Positions 30,637 through 39,447 of a stretch of DNA of 64,000 nucleotides are shown piece by piece. The notes below the pieces were generated by a model that saw only the letters and a list, made by a program, of their open reading frames with translations, made no database searches and was not told the origin of the DNA. A program made the position numbers and the translations under genes. The DNA is taken from positions 304,497 to 368,496 of the forward strand of contig CALVUF010000001.1 in the NCBI GenBank assembly GCA_944363525.1, read 5' to 3'. The stretch is from an uncultured Bacilli bacterium (lineage in GTDB: Bacteria > Bacillota_I > Bacilli_A > RFN20 > CAG-826). Each line of letters opens with the position of its first letter. Within the stretch, counting starts at the first letter, position 1.

Positions 30637-33210
30637 ATGGACAAGAAAAAACTATATGTCATCGATGGCAATTCATTGCTCTTCCGCGCCTTCTACGCGA
30701 CCTATATGGGCGATCCGAGCGCCATCATGCGTTCCAACGACGGCACCCCGACCAACGCCATCTTCGCCTTCGCCAATATGCTGTTGAAGATCCTCTCCTC
30801 CTTCGAAGGCGGGGAGTACCTCTTCGTCGGCTTCGATTCCGATTCCCAGACTTTCAGGAAAAAGGAATTCGCCTCCTATAAGGCCAATCGGAAGCCCGCC
30901 CCGCCCGAACTCATCCCCCAGTTTGCCTTATCGCGCGACCTTTTGAAATCGCTCGGCATCAAATATTACGAAGAAAGCGGCATCGAGGCCGATGACATCT
31001 GCGGCACCATCGCCAAAAAGGCCTCGAAATCCGGGGAATACCAAGTCGAGGTGTTCACTTCCGACAAAGACTACCTCCAGCTGATCGATCCCAACATCAA
31101 AGTCAATCTTCTCAAGACCGGTCTCTCGAACATGATCCCGATGGACGAGGCGAAGATGCAGGAGGAATGGGGATTCGGACCCTTGCAGATCATCGATTAC
31201 AAAGGCTTATGCGGGGATAGTAGCGACAATCTCCCCGGCATCCCCGGGATCGGGGATAAGACGGCGAAGAAACTCATCGCCGAACATGGGGATTTCCCTT
31301 CGATCGTCGAGGCGGCCAAAGCCGGCCTCATCAAAGGGAAACTCGGCGAGAAGATACTCGCTGGGGAAGCCAGCGGCGAGGAATCATACAAACTCGCCCA
31401 TATCCTCATCGATTGCCCCTTGCCCTTCGGCTTAGACGATTGCCTCTATAAAGGATATAACCCGAACTTGGCCTTAGCCTTCGCCGAGCGTTATGGGCTT
31501 CGGCAGCTTTCATCCCGGCTGCCCAAGCGCTTAGCCCAAGGGGCGGATGAGCAAAAGAAAGAATATGTCGATGACCCGAATATCGATTTTGCTAAGCCCT
31601 ATTGCTTCTACCTCGATTGCGAGGAGGATGGCTACCCCCATTCTTCGCCGAAAGGGATCGCCGTCGTCTCGGGAAATAACTACCATTATTTCCGCTTAAT
31701 CGAGCTCGAGGCCAACGAAGCCCTCAAAGCCTCCTTAGCCAATCCGGACATTCGCAAAAGCGGCTGCAACGTCAAGCAGGCCTACTGTACCCTGTCTCAC
31801 CTCGGGATTGAGCTAAAAGGGGTGGCCTATGATTCGCTGCTCGCCGCCTACGTCTTGGATTCGAACGGGGCCGCGAACCCGATCGAAGCCCTAGCTTCCT
31901 TAGGCGAAACCATCACCGGCGAAAACGAGGAAAAAGCCATCCGTATCGCCATCGCCACCAGCGAAACCGAGCAAAAGGCCTTAACGGCCCTATCTTCCTC
32001 TTCCCAAGCCAAACTATTCGAGGAAGTCGAGCTCCCCTTGACCTTCGTCTTAGCCCGGATGGAACTCGAGGGGATCGCGGTCAATAAGGAGGAATTGCTT
32101 AGCATCGGCAAGACCTATGTTGCTAAGCGCGATGCGGCCGAGGAAGAAGTCATTAAGCTCGCCGGGCATCCATTCAACGTCGCCTCCTCTAAGCAAGTAG
32201 CCACCGTCCTTTTCGATGAACTGGGCTTGCCCTCGGGGAAGAAACGCTCGACCTCGATCGAGGAACTTAAGGCCTTGCAAGCGAGCCACCCGATCGTCAG
32301 CAAGATATTGGAATATAGGAAATACGCCAAATTGGTCGGGACCTATATCGAAGGATTGTCCTCCCATATCCATGATGGCAAGATCCATACCACCTTCAAC
32401 CAGACCTTGACCTCGACCGGAAGACTGTCTTCCTCTTCCCCCAACCTTCAAAACGTCTCGACCCGGGATGAGGAAAGCGCCCTCATCAAGAAAGCCTTCC
32501 ATTACGATGACGGGCGGAAGATCCTTTCCCTCGACTATTCGCAGATCGAGTTGCGCATCCTTTCCTCGCTCGCCAATTGCGAGCCCTATAAACAGGTCTT
32601 CGCCTTAGGCCACGACGTCCATAGCGAGACCGCCCGTCGGATCTTCCACCTCAAGCCCGGGGAAGAGGTGAGCAAGGACATGCGGCGGAAAGCCAAAGCC
32701 GTCAACTTCGCCATCATCTACGGCACTTCGGCCTATGGCTTATCGGAGCAAATCGGCTGCACGCCAAGAGAAGCGAGCAACCTCATCGCCGAGTTCTACC
32801 GTCATTACCCGGAGATCGACCAATACCTCCGTTCGATCATCGAGACCGTCGAACGCCAAGGCTATGTCTCGACCATCCTCAATCGCCGTCGTTACCTGCC
32901 GGACATCACATCAAGCAATTACGCCACCCGCGACGCGGCCAAGCGGGCCGCCCTCAACGCCCCCGTCCAGGGGAGCGCCGCCGACCTCATCAAGGTCGCG
33001 ATGATCAAAGTCGATCAGTTTCTGAAGGACAATCATTGCAAGAGTAAACTCATCCTCCAGATCCACGACGAATTGCTCTTCGCCCTCGATCCAAGCGAAG
33101 AGGCGACTTTGCCGGAACAAATAAAGCACATCATGGTCACCGCCCTCCCGTTTGACGTCAAACTCGAAGCCGAGGTCGGGATCGGCGATAACTGGCTGGA
33201 GGCGAAATAA
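30637..33210 (+). CDS. polA: DNA polymerase I
   Basis: This 857-residue family A polymerase has a 5'-3' exonuclease domain (about 1-290: VIDGNSLLFRAFYA, EADDICGTIA, DKDYLQL, GDSSDNLPGIPGIGDKTA), a central 3'-5' exonuclease-like domain and the polymerase domain with LDYSQIELRILS (motif A, near 631), RRKAKAVNFAIIYGTSAYGL (motif B/O-helix) and LQIHDELLFAL (motif C). The proofreading acids are missing (LDCEEDGYPH instead of a D-x-E motif), as in other Gram-positive Pol I enzymes. It removes RNA primers and fills repair gaps. AGGAG precedes ATG 30637. mutM-coaE follows 1 nt after the stop. Confidence 0.97.
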   Translation: MDKKKLYVIDGNSLLFRAFYATYMGDPSAIMRSNDGTPTNAIFAFANMLLKILSSFEGGEYLFVGFDSDSQTFRKKEFASYKANRKPAPPELIPQFALSRDLLKSLGIKYYEESGIEADDICGTIAKKASKSGEYQVEVFTSDKDYLQLIDPNIKVNLLKTGLSNMIPMDEAKMQEEWGFGPLQIIDYKGLCGDSSDNLPGIPGIGDKTAKKLIAEHGDFPSIVEAAKAGLIKGKLGEKILAGEASGEESYKLAHILIDCPLPFGLDDCLYKGYNPNLALAFAERYGLRQLSSRLPKRLAQGADEQKKEYVDDPNIDFAKPYCFYLDCEEDGYPHSSPKGIAVVSGNNYHYFRLIELEANEALKASLANPDIRKSGCNVKQAYCTLSHLGIELKGVAYDSLLAAYVLDSNGAANPIEALASLGETITGENEEKAIRIAIATSETEQKALTALSSSSQAKLFEEVELPLTFVLARMELEGIAVNKEELLSIGKTYVAKRDAAEEEVIKLAGHPFNVASSKQVATVLFDELGLPSGKKRSTSIEELKALQASHPIVSKILEYRKYAKLVGTYIEGLSSHIHDGKIHTTFNQTLTSTGRLSSSSPNLQNVSTRDEESALIKKAFHYDDGRKILSLDYSQIELRILSSLANCEPYKQVFALGHDVHSETARRIFHLKPGEEVSKDMRRKAKAVNFAIIYGTSAYGLSEQIGCTPREASNLIAEFYRHYPEIDQYLRSIIETVERQGYVSTILNRRRYLPDITSSNYATRDAAKRAALNAPVQGSAADLIKVAMIKVDQFLKDNHCKSKLILQIHDELLFALDPSEEATLPEQIKHIMVTALPFDVKLEAEVGIGDNWLEAK

Positions 33211-33211
33211 G

Positions 33212-34591
33212 ATGCCCGAACTCCCGGAAGTCGAATCCTTCAAAAGAACCTTGGGGCCGAAACTCATTGGGAAAACCATCACCAAGGTTGAGATCCTCTA
33301 CCCCCGTTTGCTCATCACCCCGATTGAGAATATTTCGTCAATCGAAGGGGAGACCTTCATGCAAATGGGTCGGAAAGGGAAGCACCTTCTTTTCTTCTTG
33401 ACCCATGACAAAGTCCTCGTCGCCCACCTCCGGATGGAAGGCAAATACTTCGTCAAGGATGAAACGGCCCCGCTGGAAAAGGCCGATGAGGCGATCTTCC
33501 ACCTCGATAATGGTGAAAAACTCGTCTATAACGATACGCGGAAATTCGGCGTCCTCGGATTATATTCGTTAGATACATACTTGCTTGCATCTCCTTTGGT
33601 CAACGTCGCCAAATCACCTTTGGAAATGAAAGGAGACGAGCTTTATCAGGCCATCCATTCCTCGAAGAAAACGATTAAGGAGACCTTATTGGAGCAAAAT
33701 CGGGTCTCCGGTCTGGGAAATATCTATGTCGATGAAACCTTGTTCAAATCCGGGGTCAACCCTCGTCGAATCGCCAGTTCGATTAGCGAAGTGGAGGCCG
33801 AGAGCCTCTTAACAAACGCGAAGTCGACCTTAGAGGAAGCGATTGAGCAAGGGGGCTCGACCATCCATTCCTTCCACGTCGAGGAAGGGAAATCCGGCTC
33901 GATGCAATCGCATCTTCTTTGCTATGGCAAGTCCCCCTCCCCCTGCCCCAAATGCAGTTTTCCCTTCATGAAGATTGCCATCGGGGGGCGCGGGACCACC
34001 TATTGCCCGATCTGCCAAAAAGATCAAAATCGGCCATTCGTCATCGGGGTCACCGGGCCAATCCATTCCGGCAAGTCCACCGTCAGCCAACACCTTATCG
34101 ATAGCAAACATTACCCCTTCTTTGACTGCGACGCCGAAGTCGCCAAGCTCTATGACGACAAGGATTTCGCTTCTCAGTTCGTTAAGGCCTTCCCGGAATC
34201 GAAGCTGGACAGAAACGGAAAATTAAGCAAGGCCGAAGTATGGAAGATAATAGATAAGCAAAAGGATAAAGCCCAAGCTTTCGTCTTTTCTGCAATCTAT
34301 TCTAAATGTGAAAGTTGGATAAATCGTCAAAATGGGACCGTCTTAATTGAAGCCCCATTGCTTTACCAAGCCGGGATGGATGACCTTTGCGACGCAACGA
34401 TTCTCGTAATCGCCGAGGAGACGGTCCGCCGGAAAAGATTATATGATGAAGGCAAGGATGTCGATCGTTTGATGGACCTCAATAAAGGGTATCCGGTCGG
34501 CCTACTAAAAAGAAAAGCCTCGTTCGTCATTTATAACAACGGAAACAAGGCTGAGTTATATCAGGAAATCGATTCGTTGCCCTTACCTTAA
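33212..34591 (+). CDS. mutM-coaE: fused formamidopyrimidine-DNA glycosylase / dephospho-CoA kinase
   Basis: ATG 33212 gives a mature N-terminus PELPEVE, the Fpg catalytic proline and glutamate. Residues 1-270 are a full MutM: H2TH region QNRVSGLGNIYVDETLF and zinc finger CPKC...YCPIC (about 252-266). After PICQKDQNR the frame continues without stop into CoaE: FVIGVTGPIHSGKSTVSQHL (P-loop), FFDCDAEVAKLYDD, VLIEAPLLYQAG and a C-terminal lid (RRKRLYDEG). So one 459-residue protein removes 8-oxoguanine from DNA and phosphorylates dephospho-CoA. B. subtilis has these as separate genes in one cluster. The CoaE half is more AT-rich than MutM. Confidence 0.93.
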   Translation: MPELPEVESFKRTLGPKLIGKTITKVEILYPRLLITPIENISSIEGETFMQMGRKGKHLLFFLTHDKVLVAHLRMEGKYFVKDETAPLEKADEAIFHLDNGEKLVYNDTRKFGVLGLYSLDTYLLASPLVNVAKSPLEMKGDELYQAIHSSKKTIKETLLEQNRVSGLGNIYVDETLFKSGVNPRRIASSISEVEAESLLTNAKSTLEEAIEQGGSTIHSFHVEEGKSGSMQSHLLCYGKSPSPCPKCSFPFMKIAIGGRGTTYCPICQKDQNRPFVIGVTGPIHSGKSTVSQHLIDSKHYPFFDCDAEVAKLYDDKDFASQFVKAFPESKLDRNGKLSKAEVWKIIDKQKDKAQAFVFSAIYSKCESWINRQNGTVLIEAPLLYQAGMDDLCDATILVIAEETVRRKRLYDEGKDVDRLMDLNKGYPVGLLKRKASFVIYNNGNKAELYQEIDSLPLP

Positions 34592-35517
34592 TCGACCGGC
34601 AAGCCCGAAATATCGTAATCGGTCCCTGCTAACGATTTCAGCATTCGATAAAGTTGCCCGGCTCTGACTTCGCCAATCTTTTGTGCATACATCGCTTTGA
34701 TATCCCTCAAAGAAAAATCGGATGCAAAATATGTAAGGAGTTTGTTTTTGGCCCTACTTTGCAAGATTGGGAACAGGACAGTTGAATACGCGTATTCGCT
34801 CTTGAACTCATTTCCGAAGTCATCGAAGACTACCAAAGGGCAGGACGATAATCTATTGAGCATCTTCTCGAATTCCTTCTTATTGTTGATGGACATTTCT
34901 TTGAGCTCTTCGACAATATCTGAGGTTGATACGAAGGCACATCCAGGGTGTTTTTTTGCATATCGACCGGCCGAGGAAGCTAAAACGTATGACTTGCCCG
35001 ATCCTGAAGATCCGTAAGCATATACCCAGCAGTCTGTGGTTCCTTCTTCAACTTTAGAAAGTCTATCATATAACTTGCGACGAACTTCATGGCCCGCCTC
35101 ATCAAATGTTACGCGTTTTGAAAGCCATTCTAATGGGCAAGAAGCAATAAAGAAACGCGATGACATTTCAATATCCTTCAGTTCTTTGCGGCATGGCCCG
35201 TTAGTTCTAACCACCCTGCCATTTTCAACTGTAAGGGATATCTCGTTCCGTTTATTGTCCTTCGGGCATTTATCTTTCCCGGGGCAGTTATCGCAGATCT
35301 GCTGATCGGCTTGGTATTCGAGCAAAGCGGGAAGCGAATCGGCGACCTGCTTCGGGGACAAGCCGAGCGAACGGATGTATTTGACGAGCCTTTCGTCTTT
35401 GGCGATCGCCTCCATCGGCGAGTTATCCCCAAGCGAAAGCTCCTTGCCCGTTTCCCGGGCGACCTTTTGGGCAGTTTTCATATTGATAGTTTGCTTAATC
35501 ATCATCGTCGTCCCCAT
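34588..35517 (-). CDS. dnaI: primosomal helicase loader DnaI
   Basis: This protein (up to 309 residues; starts at ATG 35505 or 35502 are also possible, as the start lies inside the end of dnaB) has the DnaI layout: N-terminal helicase-binding domain with a Cys cluster (CDNCPGKDKCP ... GPCRKE) that probably binds zinc, and a C-terminal AAA+ domain with YAYGSSGSGKSYVLA (Walker A, about 174), VVFDDFGNEF (Walker B) and an Arg-finger-like EVRAGQLYR. It loads the replicative helicase with DnaB/DnaD. It overlaps dnaB by about 23 nt and its stop overlaps the convergent mutM-coaE stop by 4 nt. Codons after about residue 100 are AT-richer. Confidence 0.9.
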   Translation of the reverse strand: MGTTMMIKQTINMKTAQKVARETGKELSLGDNSPMEAIAKDERLVKYIRSLGLSPKQVADSLPALLEYQADQQICDNCPGKDKCPKDNKRNEISLTVENGRVVRTNGPCRKELKDIEMSSRFFIASCPLEWLSKRVTFDEAGHEVRRKLYDRLSKVEEGTTDCWVYAYGSSGSGKSYVLASSAGRYAKKHPGCAFVSTSDIVEELKEMSINNKKEFEKMLNRLSSCPLVVFDDFGNEFKSEYAYSTVLFPILQSRAKNKLLTYFASDFSLRDIKAMYAQKIGEVRAGQLYRMLKSLAGTDYDISGLPVD

Positions 35518-36778
35518 AAATCTTTTTCAAAGCAGCTCGCAGTTCTTCGTCGCTTATTTTTTTGTCTACAGTATCCACATCGTCATGGTCTTTTTCAGTT
35601 CCGCCAGACTCGGTTTCGTGAAACTCTGGTACATGCTTATTCAACCTACTATCACTTCCGTGATAATTTGCCCATTCAGCCTTTTGAGATTGCTTATTTT
35701 TCTTGTTCTGATTAAGCAGAAATTCCATTGTATCTCGGCTGGTTTTCAGGCCGTTCCTTGCTACAACGCCAGCAAGTTTAGTCGAATAGTTGAAAGGCAG
35801 CGAATTATCATTTTTGTCAAGGACAAACGCCAATAAAGCGTTACAAACAGGATTCGACAATCCCATTTCCTGTGTCAAAGTCTTTATAAGCTTCATGTCA
35901 GAAGGTCCTACGCGGCCTGTGCCTTGCCGGTATGACAAGAATTGTTGTGGAGTCATGTTGTCAAACTGTCTTATTGCTTCAGCTTTTTTACTATTGTTTC
36001 CAACCGGAGATTTTATTGCCTCACCAGTCGGTTTGCGAAGGTAATTCAGTCGAGAAAGATCCGATATTTTCTCCTCAAATAGTTTCCGGTCAAGCTTTTG
36101 ACCAAACGGATTGGAAAATTTAAGGCTTTCAGCGGCAGTCTGGCCAGCAACTGCGCTGTCAATCGAATATAATTCAGACATCGAAGCGCAAAAGCGAACT
36201 TCGTCATCCGAAAGCATACGAAGTTGAAAACCACTTTCTAGAAAACCGTCAGCGAATTTGCTTTTATCAAACGAATAAGTTATTCCCCTGTTCTCGTCTT
36301 TATCATAGAAAGCTTCGGCAAAACTAGAGCTGACTTCCTTGTAACCGGAAGCGTCAATTGCCTCGACTAACAATTTAGATTTAAGCAAATTATAATTGGT
36401 GAAGCCCAAAGTTTCCTTCAACTTGCGGCTCAAAACGTCATTTTCAAAAAAACCTTTATACGAAAGTGACGGATATATGATTAGCAAATAAGCTTGATCA
36501 CTAGATTTATCCACAAACGTTCGCACCAAGCCTACCCCCTCAAGCAAACCCAAGCCGGCGGAGAACTGATCGGGGTTGAGGCTGGTTTCGTTGAAGGCCG
36601 AATCGAAGAAACGATTGCCATTATACAGCTGAACCTGGGAATGGAGATAAGCGTAAACCCCCATCCCGTTGGCCCCGATAAGCGGGAGGTAGCAATTCGC
36701 CGCCCGGGAAAGGTCGGCGTCGGACAAACTCCGGCCGCAGGATAATCGGTATAGGTCTTTTCCGCCAAGCAATCTCAT
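35495..36778 (-). CDS. dnaB: replication initiation and membrane attachment protein DnaB (Gram-positive type)
   Basis: This 427-residue protein has an N-terminal DnaB/DnaD winged-helix region (SDADLSRAANCYLPLIGANG), two DnaD-like segments, and a C-terminal DnaB_2-type domain (QFDNMTPQQFLSYRQGTG ... SNPVCNALLAFVLDKNDNSL). It ends in a run of Asp. It works with DnaD and DnaI to load helicase at origins. This is unrelated to E. coli DnaB helicase. The first ~80 codons are GC-rich and the rest clearly AT-richer. ATG 36778 lacks a ribosome binding site and lies 10 nt after TAGAAT (36794-36789), suggesting a nearly leaderless mRNA. Confidence 0.9.
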   Translation of the reverse strand: MRLLGGKDLYRLSCGRSLSDADLSRAANCYLPLIGANGMGVYAYLHSQVQLYNGNRFFDSAFNETSLNPDQFSAGLGLLEGVGLVRTFVDKSSDQAYLLIIYPSLSYKGFFENDVLSRKLKETLGFTNYNLLKSKLLVEAIDASGYKEVSSSFAEAFYDKDENRGITYSFDKSKFADGFLESGFQLRMLSDDEVRFCASMSELYSIDSAVAGQTAAESLKFSNPFGQKLDRKLFEEKISDLSRLNYLRKPTGEAIKSPVGNNSKKAEAIRQFDNMTPQQFLSYRQGTGRVGPSDMKLIKTLTQEMGLSNPVCNALLAFVLDKNDNSLPFNYSTKLAGVVARNGLKTSRDTMEFLLNQNKKNKQSQKAEWANYHGSDSRLNKHVPEFHETESGGTEKDHDDVDTVDKKISDEELRAALKKIYGDDDDD

Positions 36779-36788
36779 AACTTGGCTA

Positions 36789-36794
36789 TTCTAC
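36789..36794 (-). promoter_or_regulatory. putative -10 element of dnaB-dnaI
   Basis: TAGAAT on the minus strand ends 10 nt before the dnaB ATG. No Shine-Dalgarno and no clear -35 are present. Confidence 0.45.
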
Positions 36795-36968
36795 CACAAC
36801 TGGGCTTCCGGTGGCTAAGAAGCTGCGGCTCACCCTCGATGCTCCCATGGCCTTAAACCCCAGAAGCCCAGGCCGCTTGGCAATCGGTAAATTGATAATT
36901 GACGCCTAGTTGGCTTTGCCTCGAGCAGGAGTTTGCGCTTCCCCTACACGCGCGAATAGGGAATGCGC

Positions 36969-36974
36969 TATAAT
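36969..36974 (+). promoter_or_regulatory. -10 element of pfkA-pyk-glk
   Basis: A perfect TATAAT lies 34 nt before the pfkA ATG, with AGAGGAG as ribosome binding site in between. The -35 region (TACACG) is poor. The rest of the 36779-37008 gap shows nothing else I recognise. Confidence 0.65.
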
Positions 36975-37008
36975 CAATTCGATTTTAAGCAAGAGGAGCT
37001 TAATACAT

Positions 37009-37971
37009 ATGATCCACAAAATCGGTGTACTCACTTCCGGCGGCGATGCCCCGGGCATGAACTGCGCCATCCGCGCCGTCGTCCGCGCGGGTTTGGCTTA
37101 TGGGCTGGAGGTCTATGGCGTCAATGACGGCTACCGCGGCTTAGTCGATGACGATATCTTTCAGATGGACCGGTCTTCGGTCTCCGATATCGTCAATCGC
37201 GGCGGCACGATCCTCCAGACCGCCCGTTTACGGGAATTCAAAGAGGAATCGGTCCGGCAGATCGCGGTCGATAACCTCCGTCGGCGCGGCATCGAGGCCC
37301 TCGTCGTCATCGGCGGCGACGGTTCTTACATGGGCGCGAAGAAATTGACCGAGATGGGCATCAACTGCGTCGGCCTCCCCGGCACCATCGACAACGACAT
37401 CGCCTCGACCGACTACACCATCGGCTTCGATACCTGCCTTAATACCATCGTCGAATGCGTCGATAAGATCCGCGACACCACCGAATCCCATCAACGGTGC
37501 GCCGTCATCGAGGTCATGGGCAACCATTGCGGCGACCTCGCCCTCTATTCGGGCATCGCCGAAGGGGCGGAGATGATCATCACCCCTGACCACCCGATCC
37601 CGGAGGAAGAGATCTTCGCTTCGTTAAAGAAACTCCACGACTCGAAGAAGAAACGGGCCATCGTCATCGTCTCCGAGAAGATCTACCCCGATATCCATGC
37701 CTTCGCCGACAAGATCGGCAAAGCCACCGGGTTCGAATGCAAAGCCGAGGTCCTCGGCCGGGTCCAACGGGGTGGCTCCCCCTCGGCCTTCGACCGGGTC
37801 TTAGCCGCCAGGATGGGCGCCTATGCCGTCGATTGCCTGCTCTCGGGCAAAGGCGGGATCTGCATCGGCATGGTCAACAACAAAATCGTCGACTACGACA
37901 TCTACGAAGCCCTCTCGCTCCCGCGCGACAAGCACATTTCCATGCTCCGCCTCATCGATATCCTGAAATAA
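37009..37971 (+). CDS. pfkA: 6-phosphofructokinase
   Basis: ATG 37009 (MIHKIGVLTSGGDAPGMNCA) has AGAGGAG 9 nt upstream; the longer open frame includes the promoter. The 320-residue protein is standard bacterial ATP-dependent PfkA: GGDAPGMN nucleotide loop, IGGDGSYMGAKKL, PGTIDNDI with the catalytic Asp, EVMGNHCGDLAL, and LGRVQRGGSPSAFDR near the C-terminal substrate and effector sites. It makes fructose-1,6-bisphosphate, the committed glycolytic step. It heads the pfkA-pyk-glk operon, separated from pyk by 21 nt. The pfkA-pyk order is common in Bacilli. Confidence 0.97.
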   Translation: MIHKIGVLTSGGDAPGMNCAIRAVVRAGLAYGLEVYGVNDGYRGLVDDDIFQMDRSSVSDIVNRGGTILQTARLREFKEESVRQIAVDNLRRRGIEALVVIGGDGSYMGAKKLTEMGINCVGLPGTIDNDIASTDYTIGFDTCLNTIVECVDKIRDTTESHQRCAVIEVMGNHCGDLALYSGIAEGAEMIITPDHPIPEEEIFASLKKLHDSKKKRAIVIVSEKIYPDIHAFADKIGKATGFECKAEVLGRVQRGGSPSAFDRVLAARMGAYAVDCLLSGKGGICIGMVNNKIVDYDIYEALSLPRDKHISMLRLIDILK

Positions 37972-37992
37972 GCAAAAAAGAGGATAAAGGTT

Positions 37993-39447
37993 ATGCATCT
38001 CAATATCAGCAAGAAAACAAAGATCGTCTGCACCATCGGCCCGGCCACCCAGACCGCCCCGATGATCAAGAAACTCTATGACGCCGGGATGACCGTCATG
38101 CGGATCAATTTCTCCCACGGCACCCACGAGGAGCAGCTCGGCAAGATCAAGATCGCCCGCGAATTCGAAAAGCAAGGGATCTATATCCCCGTCGCCCTCG
38201 ACACCAAGGGCCCGGAGATAAGGACCGGCTATATGGAAGGGGGCAAAATCCCTGTCAAGACCGGCCAAGTCATACGGATCTCGATGGAGGATTGCCTAGG
38301 CAATGCCGAGCGCTTCTCCGTCTCCCACGCCGGGCTTTACGATGACGTCGCCATCGGGAACCACATCCTCATCGACGACGGCAACCTCGATTTCAAGGTC
38401 ATCGGCAAAGACGAGGCCAAGCGCGAATTGATCGTCGAGGCCCAGAATAACCATGTCTTAAAAGACCAGAAAGGGGTCAACGCCCCATTCTCCCGCCTCT
38501 CGATGCCCTTCATCTCGCCTAAAGACGAGCAGGATCTGGCTTTCGGCTGCGAGCAGCATGTCGACGCCATCTTCGCCTCCTTCGTCCGCCGGCCGGAAGA
38601 CATCCAGGACATCCGGGCCTGCTTAGCCAAATACGGCGACCCAACCATCCCCATCTTCGCGAAAATCGAGAACCCGGAAGGGGTTGAGAAATTCGAGGCT
38701 ATCATCGACGCCTGCGACGGCGCGATGGTCGCCCGGGGCGACTTAGGGGTCGAGGTCCCGCCCGAACAGGTCCCGGTCATCCAGAAACGGATGATCGATA
38801 TTTGCCGGCGGAAAGGGAAACCGGTCATCACCGCCACCCAGATGCTCGACTCGATGGTCACCCATCCCCGGCCGACTAGAGCCGAAGTGAGCGACGTCGC
38901 CACCGCCATCGCCGAGAGTAGCGACTGCGTCATGCTTTCGGCCGAATCGGCTTCCGGCGATTATCCGGTCGAGGCGGTGGAGATGCAAGCCAAGATCGCC
39001 TCCACCATGGAGCAATATCTCGATTACGAGAAGTTAGCCCGCGAATCCTACGAGACCAGCGAGCATTCCAATAACGACGCCATCTCTAACGCCGTCGCCA
39101 ATACCGCCCTCCTGATCGGGGCGAAGCTCATCATCAACTTCACCGAAACCGGGAAGTCGACCATTCGGATCTCCAAAGCCCGTCCCTGCTGCCCCATCAT
39201 CTCCATCACCAACCGGCGGAAGACCGCGATGGCCGGAGCCTTCATGTGGGGCGTCTATTCGGTCTTATTGAAGACCTCGATGCCGGACTTCATCGAGGAG
39301 ATGGAAGTCTTAGCCTTAAAGGTCGCCCGCGACTTAGGGTTCAAAGAAGGGGAGCCAATCATTCTCGTCGGCGGCACCCCGACTGGGGCCGGCAAGACCA
39401 ACTTCATGCGGATTCTCAACGTCAACGCCATCCAGGAGCTCGATTAA
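37993..39447 (+). CDS. pyk: pyruvate kinase
   Basis: This 484-residue protein starts KKTKIVCTIGPATQ and has the barrel motifs: MRINFSHGTHEE, ALDTKGPEIRTG, IFAKIENPEGVE, MVARGDLGVEVPPEQVP and TATQMLDSM, then the C-terminal allosteric domain (NFTETGKSTIRISKARP). It lacks the extra PEP-utiliser-like C-terminal domain found in B. subtilis Pyk (about 585 residues), so it is the short form. It converts PEP and ADP to pyruvate and ATP. The stop overlaps the glk start by one base (TAATG). Confidence 0.97.
   Translation: MHLNISKKTKIVCTIGPATQTAPMIKKLYDAGMTVMRINFSHGTHEEQLGKIKIAREFEKQGIYIPVALDTKGPEIRTGYMEGGKIPVKTGQVIRISMEDCLGNAERFSVSHAGLYDDVAIGNHILIDDGNLDFKVIGKDEAKRELIVEAQNNHVLKDQKGVNAPFSRLSMPFISPKDEQDLAFGCEQHVDAIFASFVRRPEDIQDIRACLAKYGDPTIPIFAKIENPEGVEKFEAIIDACDGAMVARGDLGVEVPPEQVPVIQKRMIDICRRKGKPVITATQMLDSMVTHPRPTRAEVSDVATAIAESSDCVMLSAESASGDYPVEAVEMQAKIASTMEQYLDYEKLARESYETSEHSNNDAISNAVANTALLIGAKLIINFTETGKSTIRISKARPCCPIISITNRRKTAMAGAFMWGVYSVLLKTSMPDFIEEMEVLALKVARDLGFKEGEPIILVGGTPTGAGKTNFMRILNVNAIQELD

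Noticed and set aside
36779..37008. Possible tRNA or small RNA gene in the dnaB-pfkA gap
   Set aside because: No cloverleaf or T-loop sequence could be found; only two divergent promoter elements are supported.
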